Shown here: positions 50,801-60,489 of the stretch, in pieces
How positions within the stretch are numbered: the first letter of the stretch is position 1
Layout of the letters: each line of letters starts with the position of its first letter
NCBI GenBank assembly: GCA_002914845.1
Contig: JXTC01000336.1
Span: forward strand, 13,571-77,570
Length of the DNA: 64,000 bases
Reading direction: 5' to 3'
DNA from: Trema orientale
Taxonomy: Eukaryota; Streptophyta; Magnoliopsida; Rosales; Cannabaceae
The notes under the pieces: generated by a model
Told to the model about the DNA's origin: nothing
Databases searched by the model: none
What the model saw: the letters and a program-made list of their open reading frames with translations, nothing else
Translations under genes and position numbers: made by a program

Positions 50801-51249
50801 TCAGCTCAGCATCCCAGAAGACACAAAATTCACAATGCAGGACAAGCACATTTGCAAAATGACCAAAAAACTACAAATACTTCACATTAATAGAAAATAC
50901 TCACTGTATTCCGCTGCATGTCATACAAACGAAGCTCCAAAAGTTCGTACAAACATACTGAGGACCCTGTACAAATAATTACACAAGTCAAAAAAAATAT
51001 AAAAAAAAATAAAGAAAACCCAATATTTTCCTATCAATTTCTCAGCTTCCCAAGCTTTCTCGGAAGCCAAACACACACTGAAGAAAGTTTTCCCAACTGG
51101 GCATCGAAAATCGAAAAGTTTTCCTAGAAAAAAAAATGAGGGAAAGCATTTACCAGACTATTACAGTTGATGCATTTGCGATTAGGAGGGAGCTTCATAA
51201 GGCCTCTAATAATCTTCTCATTTCGCTCCTCTTCTTTTCTGCTACCCAT
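42243..51249 (-). CDS. AGD14: ArfGAP domain protein, AGD14-type
   Basis: AGD14-type proteins are predicted to stimulate GTP hydrolysis on Arf GTPases in vesicle trafficking. Thirteen minus-strand exons join in phase to 692 residues: 51154-51249, 50905-50966, 49245-49332, 49033-49094, 48852-48948, 48185-48619, 46991-47674, 46664-46795, 46486-46593, 46275-46361, 44051-44177, 43868-43913, 42243-42297. All introns are GT-AG except intron 5, which is GC-AG. Exons 1-3 encode the ArfGAP zinc finger: C26-x2-C29-x16-C46-x2-C49, then x4 and the arginine finger R54. Exon 5 ends the ArfGAP domain (VYVDRRYAGG). Exon 6 holds the Ser/Tyr-rich linker (VYSPGRLSDQMYEDRFA). Exons 7-13 are Ser/Pro-rich and disordered, with VDLFSSFD, SSNPFDLPYD and a C-terminal GGNPFA before TAG. 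Arabidopsis AGD14 (At1g08680), recalled from memory, shares these blocks and is slightly shorter. Introns 2, 10 and 12 exceed 1.5 kb. Confidence 0.93.
47675..48184. repeat. Microsatellite and G-rich cluster in ArfGAP intron 6
   Basis: The intron contains (GA)n at about 47740-47753, four G runs on the plus strand at 47756-47779 (GGGGGTGGGGCGGGGG plus GGGG), and an (AAT)n tract at about 47851-47892 followed by (AAAT)n. The four G runs with short loops fit the simple G-quadruplex pattern. The gene transcript itself would carry the C-rich complement. Confidence 0.8.
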
Positions 51250-51575
51250 ATTTTCCCGAGAAAAAACAGTGGTGGGACGTCAAAAAATTTTCTGAGAAAA
51301 CCGGACAAACTTCCCCCCCGACGATCAATCTCGGGGATCACTGAGCTGAAAATTTAGGGGAATTTGAGATTCGATGGATTTGAGATTCGGAATCTAGGGT
51401 TTATTTTTGAATTTGGGGAGGGACTGGAGAGCAGACTCGAATCAGCTCGATTGGACTACAAGAACGCCCCATGCCTTTCAATTTTTAAATTAAATTTCCA
51501 CTTTCTATTTGTGCATATACAATATATTTTTTTTTTAATTTTATTTCCACAAGTGTTTTGTAACCATAACATTTT
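51250..51575. promoter_or_regulatory. 5' flank and untranslated region of the ArfGAP gene
   Basis: This 326-bp stretch separates the ArfGAP ATG from the first MITE, so it must include the 5' untranslated region and at least part of the core promoter. I see no clear TATA box at a fitting distance and do not place a transcription start. Confidence 0.4.
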
Positions 51576-51744
51576 GGGCGCGTCTACTGTAGGAGTGCCC
51601 TTACGTAGGCCTGTCTATTCACCGTTGGATGAGAATCTGTATATAAATAGATTCTTCACAGATTCCCGTTATTCTCCACAGATTCTTATCCAACGATAAT
51701 TAAGGCATGATCCTACGTAGGACGCTCCTACCGTAACCATCCCC
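51576..51744. mobile_element. Mutator-type MITE, copy 1 of 3
   Basis: Ends GGGCGCGTCTACTGTAGG and, in inverse, GGGGATGGTTACGGTAGG. The interior is almost fully palindromic around a TATATAAATAGATT centre. A perfect 9-bp duplication TAACATTTT flanks it (51567-51575, 51745-51753), as expected for Mutator-superfamily elements. Confidence 0.85.
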
Positions 51745-51936
51745 TAACATTTTTTATTTCAAGACCTTCGGTGAAATCTAATTGAATAAAAAAAAATTGA
51801 TTTTTTTTTTTTTTTTTGCTATGTCAAGTTTTTTTTTCTACTCGTGTCAAAAAAATATCGAAGCTAAATAGTGATGATACTCTTTTAAACTATGATAAAT
51901 TTATTAGTCTTTGAACTAAAGATCATAAAATAAATT

Positions 51937-52108
51937 GGGGATGGCTACGGTAGGGGCGTCCCTACGTAGGGTCATGCCTTAATTATCGTTGGATGGGAAT
52001 CTGTGGGGAATAACGGGAATCTGTGGATAATCTATTTATATACAGATTCCCATCCAACGGTGAATAGACAGAGCCCTACGTCGGGGCGCCCCTACTGTAG
52101 ACGCGCCC
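51937..52108. mobile_element. Mutator-type MITE, copy 2 of 3 (inverted)
   Basis: Same family as the preceding copy, in the opposite orientation: it starts GGGGATGGCTACGGTAGG and ends CCTACTGTAGACGCGCCC. A perfect 9-bp duplication AAATAAATT flanks it (51928-51936, 52109-52117). Confidence 0.85.
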
Positions 52109-52170
52109 AAATAAATTTTAGTTTTTAAACTTTCAATAGGGTCGTATTAATACTTAAATTATTAAAAATA

Positions 52171-52321
52171 GGGCACGTCTACAGTAGGGGCGTCCCTATG
52201 CAGGCCTTGTTTATACAATGTTTGATGGAAATCTGTGTATAAACAGATTTTCCACAGATTCCCATCAAACGGTGTATAAACAGGGGCCTTACGTAGGGGC
52301 GCCCCTACTATAGCCACCTCC
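52171..52321. mobile_element. Mutator-type MITE, copy 3 of 3
   Basis: Starts GGGCACGTCTACAGTAGG and ends CCCCTACTATAGCCACC. The interior palindrome uses GTTTGATGGAAATCTGTG and its inverse. The flanking 9-mers (TTAAAAATA and TTCAAGAAT) match only partly, so the duplication has eroded or the edges are slightly off. Confidence 0.7.
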
Positions 52322-52435
52322 TTCAAGAATGTATCATTTTAGTAAATTTTGCTATGTATTTTATTTGAAATTTATCAGAATAAGTACATAAGACGCATTT
52401 CTTATTTTGTATTAGTGATTTCAACAAAATATGTG

Positions 52436-52820
52436 AAAATTACATCTAATACCCATTTTCTAAAACTTATTTCAAAAATACTCGTTTTTACGATCCACAT
52501 TTCATATGACAAATATGAGTGGTCCACATTTACAATATAAATTGTATCTATGAGGTACACATTTTATGTGTAAAATATGAACAGTACACATTTTAAAATA
52601 AGTGCCAATTTTGAGTGTAAATTTTATTCATGAAATGTGGACCGTGGTATACATTTAATGCATGAAATATATACCGTGGTCTACATTTCATGTGTAAAAC
52701 AGTGGTGGTCTACATTTCTCTAAAAAAATATATAAAAACGGGTATTTATGAAATAAAAATATAAAAACAGATATTTATGAAAAATATGGTTTTAAAAACG
52801 GGTATTTACGAACTTTTCCC
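52436..52820. repeat. Palindromic dispersed repeat (MITE-like), copy B
   Basis: Relative of 3664-4017. The left side holds AATACCCATTTTCTAAAAC and the right side the inverse GTTTTAAAAACGGGTATTT. The interior has repeated GTCCACATTT and GGTACACATTTTATGTGT-like phrases. Confidence 0.55.
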
Positions 52821-55420
52821 ACAAAATATCGCATTCTAGACAGGTCTACATTACATTATTGTTCAATGTGCAACCAATTTTTCTTTAACCAATCATTTTT
52901 AAACTATTTCAATTCATGTTCTAATCTCTTTATAGTGCTGGACTATGCTTTTGGATATGAAATAAATATAACAGAATAGCAAAAATATCTTATATTCTCA
53001 TACTATTAAGAATAAAATGAAATATACAACCAAAAGGACTGAAATGAAACTTTTTTAATAGTTTAAGAATCAAAATGACTCAATTTAAAATTTAAGGATC
53101 AGATTGAGATTTTTCTCATAATTTAGGAACCAATAAGGTCATTTGTCCTTTAAACTAATGCAATAATATAACAGAGATGGTATAAACTAAAGAATTAATG
53201 ACGTAAACATATCTTAATTTTTAATTTTTCAGCAAAACTAATTATTGACGGAGGTTTTATCAATACAGAATTCTACCAATTATTAGAATAGGATTAACGA
53301 AGAATAATTCGAAAAGCTTGAAATATAAAAAAAAATATATATAAAACCAGTAATTAGCACAAAGTCGGTAAAAATAAACAACACAAAATTTTTAATGTGG
53401 TTAGAAGCCTATGTCCATAGTTTTTTGATTAAAGATTCTTCGAGTTACAATTTTGATAGAGTTTCGGTATCTTTTTTTTTTCCCTCTCATTTCCAATGGC
53501 CTATGCATCTCCTATTTATAGAGGAGAGCTCTTGCCGATTTTACAAGTCATGGCTCACAACCCACTACTGTAATTTTTTAGGTAGTGAGTGATTGCCAAA
53601 AAATATAAAATCATAGTTCGAGACCACGTATAGGCACAACCATTCTGTACTTTCTTCTTTTCTTTCAAGTCATGGTGACTTCTACGAATTTTATCCAAGT
53701 TACTGATCACTTTAGCAAACTCGCTTTCGACTATTTTACCCCACCTCGCTAAAGCGACTAATCGATAGTTTGTAAGTACAATCCCCATGTTATTTTCTAC
53801 AATGCAGATCTTTTGTGCTTCCACGTACTTTTGTCTTCTGAGCTTCTAAATGCTTCTATCTTCTGTGCTTCTATACGTTTATATCTTCTGTGCTTCTACA
53901 CGCTTCTTTTTTCCGTGCTTCCATGTGTCGTTTGACAAATTACTGCATAACAATTGTCCCCGTACTCTTAAATTCTCATTTTGAGATTTTGGGAGCTTCA
54001 TATTTTGAAGCAATTTCTTTTAATTCGAATTTTAGTCCAAAATTCAAATTGAATTTCCTTCCAACTCAAATTGGATCACAATTTTGAATTTCAAATTTGG
54101 CTCACTATATATATATATATTTTGAGAGGGGTTAAGATGGTCTTGAGTAATAAAGACTCTTTCTATTCACGCACTAAGAAGGGAGGTGTGCTCCATCTTT
54201 TATCATCCTCCTCCTCTTCAAGTCTTAAGTGCTCTTATCCTCTCCTTTCTCTTCAAGTGTTACTTTTGGGAGTAGATGCTTAAAAATCTCTCATCCCCAT
54301 TCAAACTTTGAAAAGGAGAGCTAAAAAGAGAAAAACAAAGGTAATATCTCATCTCTTTTCTATCTTGTTTTGCTTTCCATTAGTCCAATTTCAAACCTCA
54401 TATTGATTTTTTTTTTGTAAGGGTTTTCAACTTCAACTTCTCAAAAGGAGATTTTGGGCTCTTCATCTTCAATTTTTCAAGAGGAGATTCTCATGTCTTG
54501 GAGCTCGAAATAAGGTGGGTTTCCTATCCTTCCTCCCAAATTGCTTAAATGGTTGATGACCACACTTTGTACCTCTTGTGTTTGAGAAAATATCTGAGTG
54601 ACTTGATACCCATTTAGATGTGTGTATACTATAAAAATTTTATTCTCTCGTTGCCAAATACGTTTGTGAATATTCAAGAAAGGGAACATTCGATAGGTTG
54701 GCGAGAAAGCGAGACGTTCATTCCTTGTAAGTTCTTTACCATATTTTTCATGTATTTATGAACTTGTAAATTGCTTTCACTTCAGAAGTAGTAACTCCTC
54801 CTCGAAAGCATGTTGGGTTTGGTAAAAATGTCAGAGTCGTCGATTTACTGAGCGAATTCCACAAACTCCTGGCATTTTTCGATTATGCACACGGAAACTA
54901 GCACGAACATTAATTTTGGAGGAGTTTTTAGTTCAAAACTAATAGGATAAAGGGAGAGTGAGATAGTTGAAAGCAAGTAAGAGTATGTATCCATGCCGCA
55001 AGGGCAAGCCAGCAAGATTCGTCTATGGAACTGAGTGAATTTCTTGTTCTTTTACCATTCTTTATTTCTTTGTTGCTCTTTAGTTTTTATATATCAGCAC
55101 TTCAACTTGTGTGCTCGCGTCTCTCGCTTCGAAATTTATTCCGCAAATCTTGCATGTTTTCATTTGTGTTGGGCTAATTTATAACTCTTTGAATGTTTTG
55201 GGTGGCAAGCCGATCAGAAGTGAGTATCTTATAACTTCACGCTATTGTTCTTTTAGCTTGCAATTTAGACAATAATTCTCATCTAGACTTTATGGTGCTT
55301 GCTTTTGCATTAAGCATTCGTACCTTTGTATGATTTTTATCCATATTGTTCACATGCATTCATTCTCAAATGAGTACAAACCTATACACAATATACATTA
55401 ATTCTGTCGTTCTCTTGATT
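52821..55420. other. AT-rich DNA, probably part of an unknown TE
   Basis: No coding region is supported. Between about 53805 and 53930 a degenerate minisatellite repeats CTTCTGTGCTTCTA-type units roughly five times with a period near 29. An (AT)n run lies at 54106-54119. The stretch leads into the gene-like remnant that begins near 55424 and may be the 5' part of the same element. Confidence 0.45.
53805..53930. repeat. Degenerate minisatellite, ~29-bp unit
   Basis: Successive units contain TTTTGTGCTTCCACGTA, TTCTGAGCTTCTAAATG, TTCTGTGCTTCTATACG, TTCTGTGCTTCTACACG and TTCCGTGCTTCCATGTG. Confidence 0.75.
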
Positions 55421-55423
55421 TTA

Positions 55424-57660
55424 GATGTCAAGTAAGGACGATGAAGAGCGTTTTTTNTGCTACACATAGGAGCTTGAGCAATCAGTCGAAGACCCTTCTA
55501 TTAGGCATAGTTTTTGCCTAGAGGAGAAGCCAGTTACGATGTCTCGAACAATTCCTTGAGGAAGGATTACAGTGATGCATCTACCATTGGTGTTAACGCC
55601 AATGATAGTGAAGGGCAAGAAGAAAACTCTTTTCCTTTTCAAGGGATAGTTCTCACTTGCCCTCGCCCTAGTCCACAAACTAATTAGTCGTGTGTTGATT
55701 TGTAATCATATGCTATCAAGGGAGACTTCATTTGTATATGCAATTGTTTTATCTTTCTACTGAGTTGGGATTACCTTCGGCTCAGAACAGACTACACCTT
55801 TCACATTAAAATTCGTTTGTTTTTTTAGACGTACTAATAAGATGTAGCGTTATGCTTACGTTGCATGATTATTTCATTTCCATGCTTGATCATTTTAGAG
55901 GTCCCCTTTCACCTATCGCCTAACGTCTACCCTCACATGGTAGGCTTATTTATTACCTATCACGAATCAGGCTTCGAAGCTCCAACCTCAAAAGAGTTCT
56001 CATAGTTTTATTCTATAAGAAGTAAAGCTTCCAATCCAAGTTTCTATTTTTCGAGCAAATGGTAACTAAAAAAATTGAACGCAATAGAAGAGGTCAGTAG
56101 TAATGTACAACATTGGAGAAAGAAATTTTTCTATACCCTTAATTGTTATAGCTCGCAGGCGATTTTTTCCCCATTAGGTTCATGTGTGTGATAGACTACT
56201 TTTCTTTTTCCTTTTGTTTTGTGATAAAAATTTTCCGACTTATTTTCTTCATTTTGCAGTGACTCGAGTCCGAAGTACTCTTTCTAGTAAACAACTTGCA
56301 AAAGCTGAACGTGTCATCCAACTTCCACCATCTTGCTACAATTTTCCTAATTTGTGCACTACATGGAGGCTTATTCATTTTGACTTATATCCTGTCACTG
56401 TCCAACTTCCAAAAAATATTTTTTGTTATAATGCTAGATCTACAGAATCTTTTGAGGATGGGGGTGAAGATGAAGTCAAAAACTCTTTTCCGAGTAGTAT
56501 GTTATTATTAGTATACACATATTTTCTTCTTATAACTAGTACTTTGAATTTTCTTGTAATACTGCTTATATTTGTGTGTATTACAGGCATGTCGAAGTTT
56601 GAAGCCAGCTTAATTATTCCATCGCCTAAAGGTAGAAAGGCTACAGTGGCTAGGGTTTTCCATTCGAAGGCTAATGCTAAAAAGGCTCCAGGGAAGAAAT
56701 TGGTGACCAAGCCTTCATAAGCGAGGAAGTTGATGAAAGTGTCGGCTCCTTCGAAGGTCGCTTCGGGAGGTTTATAAGACGGCAAAAAGAAAGTCATGTG
56801 TGTAGATCTGAGTGTTCGTTCAGTCGAGAACATGAAGAATATGAATACAATTATTGAAAAAGGTTCTCATTTATTTGACAATGCAATAAATGTTGAACTG
56901 ATAGTCGCGTTGCCTTCCAAAATACAAATTCGGTAACTTTATTGGATGATCTTATAAATGATGAGGACTGGAACATCATTCAAGCACAATCCTCAAAGGA
57001 GTTTTGAATTTGCACTTTCAAAATACTAACATAGGTGAGGGAATTATTGTATATATCATCTTTTATTCGAGTAAATTTGTCACCATTTTCTCATTTTTAT
57101 CTCTGCTCATTCCTACTTCTTTATTTTGGTAGGAAATAGTTTCACAGCTTATACCTTTCAACTAAATAACTCCTCGATCACTGAAAGCAGATTGTTGAGA
57201 AAAAAAAGTATCTTTTTTACAAGAAAAAATAAACGAAAAGATGAAGAGATTGCACGCAAGAACACAGAACTTTTCAAGAACTGCAGTGCCAACAAAACTC
57301 TTCATGATGAAACTTGTGATCTCTCAAGAGAGATTAAGGAGATTAAAGATGCTCACAAAAGTGAGCTTACTAATGTAACCAAAGCGGCTATAGACTCTTT
57401 TAAGAACAGCGAAGAGGTGGCTAGCTTGTTGGGGAAATAGTAAGAAGTGATGTTCTAGCTCCCCAACATGGATTTCTCATTTCTTGGCCAATATGCGGTG
57501 GACTAGGTTACTGAGTGATGAAGTTCTATGTAGCTAGAGACTCCTCTCGTTGACACACCAGTTCTTGAGACATCACTTGATGGCACTCTAGGAACCGAAA
57601 CTAAGGATGTGATGATGGGTGCCGCTCAAGATGGCGAAGCAAGGGTTGGTACTGAGTAGC
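55424..57660 (+). pseudogene. Unrecognised multi-exon gene-like remnant, probably TE-derived
   Basis: An ATG at 55424 opens MSSKDDEERF, and the sequence then has an ambiguous base at 55457 and soon a stop. Further coding-like blocks follow acceptor-like sites: TTTTGCAG at about 56260 (RVRSTLSSKQLAKAERVIQL, then PNLCTTWRLIHFDLYP); ATTACAG at about 56586 (MSKFEASLIIPSPKGRK, a basic stretch rich in Lys and Ala); and TTTGGTAG at about 57132 (charged, coiled-coil-like, RKNKRKDEEIARKN). The end reads ETPLVDTPVLETSLDGTLG in a shifted frame to a stop near 57658. I do not recognise the family. Basic region plus coiled coil resembles gag-like or accessory proteins of plant transposons, but that is a guess. 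Stops make it unlikely to be functional. Confidence 0.35.
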
Positions 57661-57959
57661 ACTTTGACACACTTATCTTTATGTCTTTCTTGTCTTTCTG
57701 AGTACTTCACTTTGTATTGCATGAACTATTTCCCTCGGCTTAAATGCCGTGAATTTCCTCATTTGCAATTTTTCGTTTTTATTGCTCTTGAATGTTAATG
57801 TTGCATTGGTAGTTTACTTTGATAATTATATTTCGACTACTTACAATTCTTCATCGCTTGTTTATGAGTATGTGGGTGAGTGATACTGGGGCGAGATGGA
57901 AAACGAGATGTTAATGGCAAATATATTTCACTTACTTTGTACAAGTCTTGTTTTCTCAT

Positions 57960-58225
57960 GATTCTCACTTCCCAGTCGAAGCGGTCCAAAAATTTCGATC
58001 ACAGTCGAAAATCTTCGACAGAGGTTGAGCCACTGGTCGAAAATTTTTAACTTTGATTGAACATAATCAGTCGCTTTCCTGGCGCTGTTTCCTTCACTTT
58101 TGTCTTTTTCGACTTGGCCAAAAATTTTTGACCGGGGTTAAGTTAGAGGTAATTATGGAATTCTGAAATTTTGTTAAATGAAAGTCCTAGTTTTGTAAAT
58201 AATTTATAGTTTGTCTAATTTTTCA
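57960..58225. repeat. Dispersed repeat C, copy 2
   Basis: Inverse relative of 39590-39910, rich in GTCGAAAATTTT phrases. It ends only a few bases before the SIRE-type LTR at 58234, so the Copia element probably inserted in or beside this repeat. Confidence 0.5.
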
Positions 58226-58233
58226 TTACATAC

Positions 58234-59773
58234 TGTTATCCTAAAATTAGTTAACCCAAGAGAGGGGTGAATTGGGTTTTAAAAACTTTTGTAAACTTTT
58301 TCAATAAAACAACTAGAATATGCAAATAATGAATAAAGTAAGTAAAAATAGCAAGTAAACAAATACAATCTCAAAATAAATAAATTAAAGAGGTAGGGAT
58401 AGAGAGATTACAAACGCTATTTTTACAAAGTTCAACAAACACGACGGTTTGCCTACGTCCTCGACTCTTGGCAACTTGCTTTGAGCTTTCCACTATCGGA
58501 TCAAAATTATGGGCTTGACTGACCTTTGTACAAACGGAGTGAATTCTTCTTAGGCACATCCAAGCCTTTATAAGAGTTTTGACTTCAGCTCTATCATGCC
58601 TAAATTCGGATTGTTTAGACTCTGGTATCAATCTCACCTATAACCGGGTTATTTATGAATCCGGTGCCAACCTCACCTCTCAAATACAAAGTATATTTTT
58701 GGATTGAAACACTCAATAAAAATCTCTCCTCTATGTAATTTGATACAAAGTAAACTTAGGGAGAATGAGTGTAAGCACAAGATATAATCTAGTTTGGCTC
58801 AATAATTTTGTGAAAAGATATTTGAAAGTTTGATCACAAAATGTAGGCTATTAAGACTTGAAAGATAGTTAAAAGCAATGTAGGATAGTTCAAAAAGATT
58901 GTTTGAGTCTTAAAATAGCTTCCATTTATAAGATTTTTTGAAAACTAGTCGTTTTAAAAAATTTAACACAGTTTCTAGAGTTTCCGGTAGACTCCAGAAA
59001 CTAGCCATTGGAAGTTCAATTGCAACGGTCAAAATCCAACGGTAAAAAATGAAATTTTCGGTCTACCGGGCAGTCTACCGTTAGTCATTTCTGGTCTACC
59101 AGTAATCATTTCTGGTCTATCTGTGATTTTCGATTTTTGACAGCTTTTTGGCGTTTTTGCAAATTCTGACAGCTTTTGGCATTTTTCAAAATCTGACTTC
59201 TAAACTTGTTTTAAACACTTTAAAAACATTAGAAATCATTTTGAAAAGAATATTTTAGCTATTGCAAAATTATTTTAGTTTCATAAATGTATTTAATAAT
59301 AATTTAGAAAGTATTCATACCAAAATAAATTCTAGTTTGCAAATAGAAAATCTCTTGTTAGCCTAAATCATACTTTTAAAGATCATAGAACTTATTTTAA
59401 AGGTGTACAATTAATTTTTTAAATTAAATGAACATTTTAAAGGTAGTTTAAGAACTTTGGTTTGAAAAATATTTTTGTTAAAAAAAATTTGAGCCCATAA
59501 AAGATCATAAGATGTGCATACATAAACACTCATACAAGACTAAATGCTTTTACACTTTTTCTAACTAAGTCTTATATCGTTGATCTTGATAGTCTTCATG
59601 CTTCAAGCTCTTCTCTTCATAGTCCATCTTGAAGCTTGATTTCTTAATCAACTTGAGTTAGAACTTTTAAAGCTATTTCACTACACACTCAAGTTAAATC
59701 ATTAGTATTAAATCGAATGTTTGTTATCTTCAAAATAAGAGTGAGTAAGATTGAAACCTTAATTTCTCAACAA
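58234..59773 (-). repeat. 3' LTR of the SIRE-type element
   Basis: Minus-strand ends are TGTTGAGAAATTAAGG and AGGATAACA, giving TG...CA. It lies directly after the polypurine tract and is about 1540 bp. It shares both ends with the LTR at 4680-5965. An open frame at 58371-58637 inside it is a chance reading. Confidence 0.75.
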
Positions 59774-60489
59774 TCTCCCCCTTTTTAATGATGACAAATA
59801 TTGATTTATGAAATAAAAGAAAATATGCAATAAGGATATGAGAATATAAAATTTGACAAATTTACCTTAATCCTTACCATATTTTAAAGCTCCATCTCAA
59901 TATATGGTTGAGAAAATAAAAGGACTTGCTCCTTCTTTTTAACTCAATTAAATATCATAAGCATATTAAAAGAAAAGGTAAAAAAGAATATATACTAAAC
60001 AAAGATCTCCCCCTTTAAAATATGCATACTTATAAATAAAACTTTAAATCTTTTTCTCCTCATATTCATAAATCATCATTCTTCTCTCTCTTTTGATATC
60101 ATTAAAAAGAGATATGGAGTGTAAGATTTAAAAATAAAAAGCATCCATATATTCTTAAGGATCATACAATATGGAAGGAGAGGATTTTTCGGCATATAGA
60201 AGTGAGATAAATAAGTGAAAAGTGTGTGAAAAATATGTAAAAATATCCGACAGAAATCGCTCCAGCGATAGGCCGATTTTGGTAGAGAGTTTTAATATTC
60301 TGGCCATATTTTTTCGGTCTACCAGTCCGACTTTTCGGTCTACCGATCTCTTTTTTTTTTGGAAACGAAACAAAAACGAAAAATAAAAATTAAAAGCACT
60401 CTTATCATATAATAAAAAATATAGAATTAATTTAAAAGCTTGAGTAAATAAACTAAAGTTATTAATTAAATAACTCAAGATAATTCATT

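Noticed and set aside
58371..58637. 88-residue minus-strand open frame
   Set aside because: It lies entirely within the SIRE-type LTR, which is non-coding in this family.
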